This document shows, in pieces, positions 1-6,729 of a stretch of DNA of 12,174 nt (the first letter of the stretch is position 1; each line of letters begins with the position of its first letter). Under the pieces are notes generated by a model that saw nothing but the letters and a program-made list of their open reading frames with translations, did not search any database and was not told the DNA's origin. The position numbers were made by a program, and so were the translations under genes. Origin of the DNA: JAJFUI01 sp039679885 (lineage in GTDB: Bacteria; Planctomycetota; Planctomycetia; Pirellulales; Thermoguttaceae); assembly GCA_039679885.1 (NCBI GenBank), contig JBDKUC010000203.1, positions 1 through 12,174 on the forward strand. Reading direction: 5' to 3'.

Positions 1-2455
1 GCTGGAGCAGATGAGCTTTCAGAATGGGATCCATCGACTGATCGGCTACAACAAACGAAATCATTTGGCAGAACGACTTCTCCCAATTCTCGTCGTTCAA
101 GCTTGCGAGGATTGGCCGGATCTTTTCGGCAACGGCGACTTGGGACGCCCGCGCGATCGTGGCGCCGGCCCACTGCGCCGGCGTCAAGCTGCTGCCTCGC
201 GTCTTTCCCTCGAAGGTCACGACGTATTGGAATTGCCGGCCAGCGACCGGCTCCTCGCGGGCGTAGTACCGCTTGCCGTCGCCTGTCTCGACCAACCAGA
301 CGTCCTTGACCAGCGGCGCATCGAACAGCTTTTTGAGCGGCGTGTCGATCCGCTCGCCTTCGTTGTTGCGCTGGGCGACGGCCTTCAGATATGGCGTCAG
401 CTCGGCCACGCGCGCCGACTCGGGGCAGCCGCTGAAGTTCTCCGCCACCGTGTCGGCCAGGGACGTCAGCTCCAGCGCCGCCGTCGGAGAAAGTCGCAGG
501 AGCCCGCCGCCGTTGACCTTCCCGGCCAGCTTGTTCCATTCCACCACCGCCTGCCAACTGAGCGACTCTTCCGCCGCGCGTTTCAACTCCCGTCGGGTGT
601 CGGTGCTCGGATGCCGATCGGCAAACGCTCGCAGGGTTTTGGCATACGCAGGCACGTCGCCGACGGCCGCCGTCACCTGCCTCTCGTCCTCCTCTTGCCG
701 CGACAGTTCTTTCACGCGTCTTTCGAGCGCCGCGAAGCGTTCTCGGAGTGTCGCTGCTCGGCCTTGAAGTGCGACACTCACGTGATCGCTGCTTCCTTCC
801 CACAGCGTCAGTCGCCGGTTCAGCTCCGAGAGACGCGCCGCCACTTGCGTTGAGACCGAGTGGGTGTCCCGCTCGATCTCCGTCAGCCGCCGGTCGAGGT
901 CGTCGTAGTGCGTTTCGAATGCTCGGTCGAGCCGCTGCTGCCACTTGTCATTCACCTGACCGGCAAACTGTCTGGCGTCCGCCACCGCCCGGCGGTCCTC
1001 GTCGGTTCGGGCCAGCTTGGCCGCTTCCTCGATGTCATCGCGGCTATGGTTCAGTTCGTCGTGCAAGCGGTCGAGCACGGTTTGGCCCGGTTCGGCGTCG
1101 AGCGACTTGTCCACGCGTCCGAGCCAATGTTTGGAGTCGCCGAGCTTCTGAGTGAACTCGGCCCGCCGAGCGTCCTCCCGCTTAATCGCCTGCTGCAAAT
1201 AGCCGGTCCACTCGCGGACGCGAGGGTCTTTCGCCACGCGCGGCGGCAGGTCTTTCGCGATGGCCTGCGCCTGCTCATACTGCTTGTTCTGCAACAGCCG
1301 CGGCAGGGCCTCGACCGCGGCCGCCACTTGCTGCTCGCGGTTGTGGCGCACCGCCAGCGCGCCGATGAGCAAGACCGCCGCGATGAGGCCGACCGTGACG
1401 CCGGCGATGATCAGCAGCCGCCGCCGCCGGGCGGAACGCTCCAACACGGCCACGCGACCGCGGTACTGCTCTTCCAACTCGGGCGGAACGCGTCCCAGCT
1501 TGGTGACCTGTCGGCGCCGGTTGCGCAGCTCGGCCAGCGACTGGCCATGGTCCACCGCCGTCGCCAAGGCCTCGATCGCCGCGGCGCATTGTTGCCGCCT
1601 CCGATCGGCCTCGTCCTGCTCGTTGAGCCAGCCGAACGCCGCGGCCGCTCGCTGCGAGATCGCCTCTTGCGGCTGCCAGCCGGACGTGGTGATCAGCCGG
1701 TTCCATTCATCGCGGGCCGCGCGGCCGTCGATCAGCTTGAACTGCCGCCGCGCGGCGTCCAGGGCGTTCGCCAGCTCGTCGAACTGCGATTGGACCGTCA
1801 CGTAACGCAGTCGGGTGGCGGCCTCCGAGGCTGCGCAGGCCAGCTCCAGCGGCGGGGCATTGCGCCACTCTGGACTCGACAGCTCGGCGTCCAGCGACGC
1901 CAGCGCCGTCGCGTCCCGCCTGACGGCCGCCAATTCCACCTCACGGGCAAGCTGCTTCTGCCGCTCCTGCTCGAAAAGTCGCAGGTCCTCTTGCCAGACG
2001 GGGCTCTGGGGGTCCATCTCGGCCAGCGATCGCAGCACGCCGATCCGCATTGTCAACGGGCCTCGGGCCAACGCCAGCAACCGGTGCTGTCGGAGGCTCG
2101 CCATCAAAGGCTGTTCGAGGCCATAGGCTTCGTTCAACTGCGCGGCCACGTCCGTCAAGAGCGGCGTCGGCGCCGCCATGCCACAGCGAGTCGCCATCTC
2201 GACCCATTGCTGCCGCTCGGGGAAATCCAGCAGAGCTGTGGTGTCCAACAGGTTCGGCTCGATCTCGGCCAGGTGGATCGCCTCGCTGCGCAGCCCTTGC
2301 CGCAAGAGCGCCCCGCAGCGGTGCAGACGTTCGTTGACCTCATCGCACGCCACGGAATAGTCGGCCGCCGCCGCCCGCAAGAAGTCCATCGCGTCCGCCC
2401 CCTGCACGCACAGCAGGCTGCGAACGTCGTCCACAATGCGCTGGTAGTCGAGCAT
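1..2455 (-). CDS. Large one-span membrane protein of unknown function, third gene of GTPase/GAP1 cassette (C-terminus cut by window edge)
   Basis: I do not recognise a named family. The minus frame is open without a stop from the ATG at 2455 to the left edge, giving about 818 residues, so the gene continues outside the window. Residues 1-346 are helical and rich in Ala, Leu, Glu and Arg, with no obvious catalytic motif. A run of four arginines precedes one hydrophobic span at about 347-369 (starting LLIIAGVTVG). By the positive-inside rule the N-terminus is cytoplasmic and the rest is extracytoplasmic. Residues about 370-640 are highly charged with coiled-coil character; 690-818 look more globular, with aromatic and beta-like patches. 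It follows the GAP1 gene by 50 bp on the same strand and is probably co-transcribed. No clear Shine-Dalgarno precedes the ATG, and no better start lies between it and the GAP1 stop. The opposite strand has long open frames, but this frame gives the coherent protein with a plausible topology. Confidence 0.85.
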   Translation of the reverse strand, partial: MLDYQRIVDDVRSLLCVQGADAMDFLRAAAADYSVACDEVNERLHRCGALLRQGLRSEAIHLAEIEPNLLDTTALLDFPERQQWVEMATRCGMAAPTPLLTDVAAQLNEAYGLEQPLMASLRQHRLLALARGPLTMRIGVLRSLAEMDPQSPVWQEDLRLFEQERQKQLAREVELAAVRRDATALASLDAELSSPEWRNAPPLELACAASEAATRLRYVTVQSQFDELANALDAARRQFKLIDGRAARDEWNRLITTSGWQPQEAISQRAAAAFGWLNEQDEADRRRQQCAAAIEALATAVDHGQSLAELRNRRRQVTKLGRVPPELEEQYRGRVAVLERSARRRRLLIIAGVTVGLIAAVLLIGALAVRHNREQQVAAAVEALPRLLQNKQYEQAQAIAKDLPPRVAKDPRVREWTGYLQQAIKREDARRAEFTQKLGDSKHWLGRVDKSLDAEPGQTVLDRLHDELNHSRDDIEEAAKLARTDEDRRAVADARQFAGQVNDKWQQRLDRAFETHYDDLDRRLTEIERDTHSVSTQVAARLSELNRRLTLWEGSSDHVSVALQGRAATLRERFAALERRVKELSRQEEDERQVTAAVGDVPAYAKTLRAFADRHPSTDTRRELKRAAEESLSWQAVVEWNKLAGKVNGGGLLRLSPTAALELTSLADTVAENFSGCPESARVAELTPYLKAVAQRNNEGERIDTPLKKLFDAPLVKDVWLVETGDGKRYYAREEPVAGRQFQYVVTFEGKTRGSSLTPAQWAGATIARASQVAVAEKIRPILASLNDENWEKSFCQMISFVVADQSMDPILKAHLLQ

Positions 2456-2505
2456 GATCGTTCTAGGCCATCTGAGCAGATCGAAATGCGGTCGCTCTTC
2501 GGCCG

Positions 2506-5148
2506 TTACTTTTGTTGCGGTGTCTGCCTTGGGTCCCGTCTCAGGAGGTCCACGCGATGTCCTTCCACCGTCATATAGATGCAGTAGCACGGCTCTATGT
2601 CTGAGTTCGCGCCGAACGAGGTCTCAAGCAACGAGAGGAATGCCTTAACGTTGTCTAGATGGTGACGCAGGATATTGAGTTCTTCCTCTCTTGCGCTGCG
2701 TTCGTCCTTGTTTTTGATTCGGTCAATCGCCGCGATCTTCCGGGCGAGCATGTTTTGCCACCCGTCGCGAACTAACATGTAAGTCGGCCCGCTATCAGAC
2801 CGACTCAGCTTCTTCGAACCAGGTTGTTCCGAGGCGTCTTCCAACAGGTTCGGCCGGAGCCATTTGGGACGCAGTATTTCGGCCTTGATGTAAACAAGGT
2901 TCTCGCTCTTTTTCACCTTTGCGTGCAACACGATGAACATTCGGTAGTCGTTCAATCCAGAGGCAAGACGCTTGTCGAACGATATTTGATCTGTCGGGTA
3001 GGTGACGGACAAACTGCCCTGTTGCTCCTTGTCTTGATTAGGAAGCCAGCACACTCTGCCGGCAGAGGCGGGGCCCAGCTTAAGACCAAGCAGTTCAACA
3101 GACAGTTCGGCGTCAATCGGCATGTCGCTGACTGTTATGGGCCGCGACCAGTTGAGTAGTGGGGCTTCTTGCCTGCTGCGAGGATCGCACATCTCTTTCT
3201 TTAAGAGCCTGAGATACGGGCCCGCTTTCCCATCTTCCTCTTCTTCCTTGCGCAACGCGACGTGGCGCACGTCTTCTGCTGTTCCGATGCGCAATACGCA
3301 ATTCCTCAGCAATGTCAGCTTAACGTTGCGGGAGACGTCTAACTCCCATCGAAATGACAAACCATCCTGTTTGAGTCCAATGTGCGCCACAGTGCATTCC
3401 CTGGTCTCCGGGGCCACTCCTTCCTTGTACTGAGCGACAAAGGTCCATCGTGACGGGCTCTTTTTGTCGCGACGCAGGACGCATGTTGTACCCTCCCCGA
3501 AAGCATTGCGGCCGCCAAGCAGTGTGAGCGAACATTCTCTGGGCAAGCACCAATCGCCCTCGGCGATTGTTCTCGCCGGGCCACCGGTGCGTTCAAATCC
3601 GGCTCCTCCAGAGAGTTCCGGAAGCGTGACGGCAGCAGGCAATGCGCTCAGCCACGCTGCCAGTTTCTGTTGGTCCGGTGCTTGGGGTGGTTCGCTACTC
3701 GCTGAAGGGGCACGCGGTGCTGGAAGTCCTTTGGATATCGCCGGCGCTGGCGTCTTTTCCACGGATTTCTCACCACGAGCGGCTGCTGGTTGCTTTATCT
3801 CGGGCTGCTTGCCTGCGACGGCAGGCGGATTCTGCGGCTTCGCCGGTTGACCTCCAGCCGGTGCAGCCGAACTCGTCGCAGGCTGTTGCGGCTCATAGGT
3901 GAACGCGGCGTTTTGTGGCGGGGCCGGAACGTCCGATTGCTTTGTTTCCCTCACGGTCGACTGGTTCTTCGCCTCCTCCTTTGGCGGCGCGACGGCGACC
4001 TCGCCGCGGCCATCCACGGGCCGATTCCACGTGGCGGCGAGCCAGCCGACGGCGATGCCGCCGCCGACGAGGATCAGAATCGACGCGGCGATGGCGGCGA
4101 TCCAGGGCCAACGCCGACGCGGCTTCGGCTTGAAGCGGCGAGGCGAGTAGGGCGGCGGCTCGACGAGCGGCGGCGGATAGTTCGCACTCGTCGGATCGGC
4201 CTCCAAGCCATAAGCCGCTTCTCGCCGGCGCTCTTGCGGCGGGAGAGAAGACAGGTCGACGCCGGACTGAGCCGCGGACGGCTCGCCATCCTGCAACGCG
4301 GCAATCAGTTCGGCATCGGACGTTGCCGATGGCGCGACCGCCGCAGGCATTCGGCCGGTCCTGGCGGCCTGGACGTACGGCCCCTCGGCGGCGCGACCCA
4401 GCGGACGGCACAGATCGAGGAGCAAACCGGCCGGCGGACTTCGACGCGCGGCCGCCGCTTCGGGCGTCCCGTCGGCCAGGCAACGCCACTGGCACACGAC
4501 GCCGGGCGGCAGCTTGGTGAAGTACGTGTTCAGCGAGACGCCCCAGCGGCGCTCTTTGGGCAACAGGGCCAATGCCTCGGCCAGAAGCGAGAGCGCGTCG
4601 GTTCCCGGCCGGAAGATCATCGTCGCCTGTTGGCCGGGCGTCTTGGCGGCCGTTTCGGCCAGAACGCCCGCCCAGCCGGCGTCGCCGACGAGCTTCTGCC
4701 ATGCCCGACAGACGGCTGGCGGCGCGTCGGCAGACGGTACGGCCGGGCCGGCCGGCAGCAAGCTCGGCTCGGCGTCCCAGCCGCTTCGCATGAACCCCTG
4801 GCGGCCCAGAAGCCAGGCTGGGCCGCCCGGTGGCAATTCGGCCGCGTCGAGGACGACGTGATGGGCAAACTTGTTGCTCCGCTGGCTGTAATCCGCGCCC
4901 GCATCGCAGACGCGCGAGAGAACATGGCAACGGCGGCCGCCAACCGTCAGCATCAGGTGCGAGAATGCGACGGGGTTCATCGCCGCGCTCGCATCTTGCG
5001 TTGCGAAAAGCTGTCGGTATCCGCTCAGCGATTCAAGTTGCCGCATCAGGTTGGCCGACATGCCGCGCGTGCAGGCGACGGTGCAGAAACCGTGACTGCC
5101 GGGCGCGAGTCCTCGCGGCACGGACGTATAAACGAGTTCCTGGCTCAT
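2506..5148 (-). CDS. GAP1-like GTPase-associated protein with one transmembrane span
   Basis: Predicted partner of the upstream GTPase. Seen in the 880-residue product: an N-terminal module beginning QELVYTS.PRGL, with GFCTVA, an SHL patch and RSNKFAHHVVLD (His96, His97); a middle module with FRPGTD (about 179) and TYF (208-210); a basic patch and one membrane span at about 347-371; a Pro/Ala/Lys/Gln-rich stalk at about 385-495; and a C-terminal domain at about 507-880 that I do not recognise. The first two modules resemble what I recall as GAP1-N type 2 and GAP1-M, described from GTPase-centred bacterial conflict systems. The basic residues before the span suggest N-in, C-out. I chose the ATG at 5148 because GAGAGGG sits 5 bases upstream and the conserved region begins at once; an ATG at 5178 would add ten residues overlapping the GTPase gene. 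Base composition falls in the C-terminal third. Its biochemical activity, including any effect on GTP hydrolysis, is unproven. Confidence 0.88.
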   Translation of the reverse strand: MSQELVYTSVPRGLAPGSHGFCTVACTRGMSANLMRQLESLSGYRQLFATQDASAAMNPVAFSHLMLTVGGRRCHVLSRVCDAGADYSQRSNKFAHHVVLDAAELPPGGPAWLLGRQGFMRSGWDAEPSLLPAGPAVPSADAPPAVCRAWQKLVGDAGWAGVLAETAAKTPGQQATMIFRPGTDALSLLAEALALLPKERRWGVSLNTYFTKLPPGVVCQWRCLADGTPEAAAARRSPPAGLLLDLCRPLGRAAEGPYVQAARTGRMPAAVAPSATSDAELIAALQDGEPSAAQSGVDLSSLPPQERRREAAYGLEADPTSANYPPPLVEPPPYSPRRFKPKPRRRWPWIAAIAASILILVGGGIAVGWLAATWNRPVDGRGEVAVAPPKEEAKNQSTVRETKQSDVPAPPQNAAFTYEPQQPATSSAAPAGGQPAKPQNPPAVAGKQPEIKQPAAARGEKSVEKTPAPAISKGLPAPRAPSASSEPPQAPDQQKLAAWLSALPAAVTLPELSGGAGFERTGGPARTIAEGDWCLPRECSLTLLGGRNAFGEGTTCVLRRDKKSPSRWTFVAQYKEGVAPETRECTVAHIGLKQDGLSFRWELDVSRNVKLTLLRNCVLRIGTAEDVRHVALRKEEEEDGKAGPYLRLLKKEMCDPRSRQEAPLLNWSRPITVSDMPIDAELSVELLGLKLGPASAGRVCWLPNQDKEQQGSLSVTYPTDQISFDKRLASGLNDYRMFIVLHAKVKKSENLVYIKAEILRPKWLRPNLLEDASEQPGSKKLSRSDSGPTYMLVRDGWQNMLARKIAAIDRIKNKDERSAREEELNILRHHLDNVKAFLSLLETSFGANSDIEPCYCIYMTVEGHRVDLLRRDPRQTPQQK

Positions 5149-5153
5149 CGCCG

Positions 5154-5160
5154 CCCTCTC
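5154..5160 (-). promoter_or_regulatory. Shine-Dalgarno of the GAP1 gene, overlapping the GTPase stop codon
   Basis: GAGAGGG on the minus strand lies 5 bases before the ATG at 5148 and shares bases with the TGA stop (5161-5159) of the GTPase gene. This decides the start at 5148 over 5178 and suggests translational coupling of the two genes. Confidence 0.65.
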
Positions 5161-6502
5161 AATCGCGCCAAGGCGCACCCACCTGATTGCCCGCCGGCGT
5201 TCCGTTGCCTGACGGCTTCCGATAGTACGAAACCAATCCCTGCATCCACTGGCTCATGCTGTAGAGCAACGGCACTTCCGCCCAAATTGGCCGGACATCC
5301 TTCGGTCGGAACTTGAGCTTGTTGTCCTGCGGATCACGTTCCGGGCCGCGCCCCGTGGCGCTGACCGGAACGTAGAGGACTTGGCTGGCGAAGCTTTCCG
5401 CTACCGAAACCAACTCGGGCGAGACCTGCCACAAGAGCGATCGCAGCTTCTCCGACAGCGTTTCGATCACCTCAAGCCGCACGGCCGCCAAAGAGCCTCG
5501 GGCATTGTACAGGTAGGGAGTCGGCAGGCTCTTGATCTTCAGCAAGGCAGACCAGGCGTCGAACTTGGTGACGGCAACGATCAGTGGGCGAGAGTGACGT
5601 TGCTTCTGGCCCAAGCCGGCAAACCGGCGGACGCGTTGCGCCGCTTCGGCCAAAATCGTCTCCTGTCGGACTGCACGCTCGCGGTCAAGCCGCTCGGAGC
5701 GTTCCTGCATTTGCGGGTCGTCCGTCCTGCCGCTGCATAGCTTTCGGAAACGCATGTCCTGCGTCGGATCGAACAGGAAGATGAGCACTCGCGATAGGGC
5801 CAGATGCCGTGTGACGGGGCTGGCGGCCGTATCGGCGCCCGGCAGGAAACTCTCGCCGGCGTTATCATAAACGCACAACGCCCTCGCCGCGGCCGCCGCG
5901 CCGAAGTTCGGGTGCCCTTCCATCGGCGCTACCGAGAAGATGAAGGGCCGAGGAAAGCTGACGCGTTGATCTCCGAAGAGAACGGTGTCATACGGGTCGC
6001 CCTCGGTCTGCGTCTTCTCGATGGCGACCAGTTGATCCTGATTGGGATTGAGAAATTGCAGCGACTCATACTCCTGCAAACGCTGGTTCATCACGGGGTC
6101 GGCGTCGGTGAACCCCAGGAGAAACCGCTTCGGCAACACCCGCCGGAGCCGCCAACTCGCGGCTGCCAGAAAGTAAGACTTGCCGCAAGAGGGCGCACCG
6201 AGGATCGACAAGAACACCGGCGGTATTTCGAACAGCGCCCGCGGAACGGCGAGATGACACTTCGGACACGCCAGCCGCTGACACGCGAAGCCGTGTTCGT
6301 CCAACGCCGCCCCGTCAAGGTTGAATCGCGTGGGCAAGAATCGCCTGGCCTCGTCCGCTCCGAGACGAGGGTCGCCGACGAGGTCCGGGTGTTCCGCGAT
6401 CCATAGCGTCTGCTCGGGCGAGAACGTCGCCCAGCAGTGAGGACAGCTTACGCGTGCCTGGAGCGATATCCCCACGCCCGAACCCACCCGTCCAACGTCC
6501 AC
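5159..6502 (-). CDS. Zinc-ribbon P-loop GTPase of the double-GTPase (DO-GTPase2-like) type
   Basis: Probable GTP-dependent switch of the cassette, 447 residues, with no signal peptide or membrane span. An N-terminal zinc ribbon is formed by C20-x2-C23 and C79-x2-C82. The P-loop GAPSCGKS is at 102-109, the G3 motif DNAG at 213-216, the G4 motif TKFD at 312-315 and a G5-like SAT at 381-383. The base-recognition motif TKFD departs from NKxD but is a common variant. The SYFL after the P-loop, the DADP at 133-136 and the Zn-ribbon layout fit the family I recall as double-GTPase 2, often encoded beside GAP1 proteins. GTG is the start: GGGGGAG lies 6 bases upstream and no better start leaves the ribbon intact. 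It is first in the cassette, directly behind a strong promoter candidate, with 10 bases separating it from the GAP1 gene. The GTPase fold is clear; the subfamily name is from memory. Confidence 0.9.
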   Translation of the reverse strand: MDVGRVGSGVGISLQARVSCPHCWATFSPEQTLWIAEHPDLVGDPRLGADEARRFLPTRFNLDGAALDEHGFACQRLACPKCHLAVPRALFEIPPVFLSILGAPSCGKSYFLAAASWRLRRVLPKRFLLGFTDADPVMNQRLQEYESLQFLNPNQDQLVAIEKTQTEGDPYDTVLFGDQRVSFPRPFIFSVAPMEGHPNFGAAAAARALCVYDNAGESFLPGADTAASPVTRHLALSRVLIFLFDPTQDMRFRKLCSGRTDDPQMQERSERLDRERAVRQETILAEAAQRVRRFAGLGQKQRHSRPLIVAVTKFDAWSALLKIKSLPTPYLYNARGSLAAVRLEVIETLSEKLRSLLWQVSPELVSVAESFASQVLYVPVSATGRGPERDPQDNKLKFRPKDVRPIWAEVPLLYSMSQWMQGLVSYYRKPSGNGTPAGNQVGAPWRD

Positions 6503-6508
6503 GGCTGA

Positions 6509-6515
6509 CTCCCCC
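6509..6515 (-). promoter_or_regulatory. Shine-Dalgarno deciding the GTG start of the GTPase gene
   Basis: GGGGGAG on the minus strand stands 6 bases upstream of GTG at 6502. It supports this non-ATG start for the GTPase gene. Confidence 0.6.
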
Positions 6516-6550
6516 GTGTGCCGCTCAAGATAAGGATGCCCGACCCCCTA

Positions 6551-6578
6551 TTTATGCAGGCATGTTTTGCGATGTCAA
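6551..6578 (-). promoter_or_regulatory. Candidate sigma70-type promoter of the GTPase/GAP1 cassette
   Basis: On the minus strand a perfect -35 TTGACA (6578-6573) is followed after 16 bases by CATAAA (6556-6551), a 4 of 6 match to the -10 consensus. Transcription would begin near 6544, leaving a leader of about 40 bases with a good Shine-Dalgarno before the GTG at 6502. The rest of the 6503-6729 gap shows no gene and no convincing terminator for the U32 gene upstream. Confidence 0.5.
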
Positions 6579-6729
6579 TAGGTGCGGGGAAAATATGCCT
6601 CTGCGGTGGGGGTGATTCCATGTATACTTTGCGAAAGCGTCCCCGGCGGCGCGCAGCGACGGCCTCCGATCCTCTCGACTTTCCCTAACCGGAACCGGAC
6701 AAGACACGCGATGAACCGGCGAGCCGACG

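Noticed and set aside
860..2578. Long plus-strand open frame of 572 codons, with another at 11-853
   Set aside because: They lie antisense to the continuous minus frame from 2455 to the left edge, which has a sensible membrane topology. Their products are rich in Arg, Gln and Pro with no motif, typical of shadow frames in GC-rich DNA.
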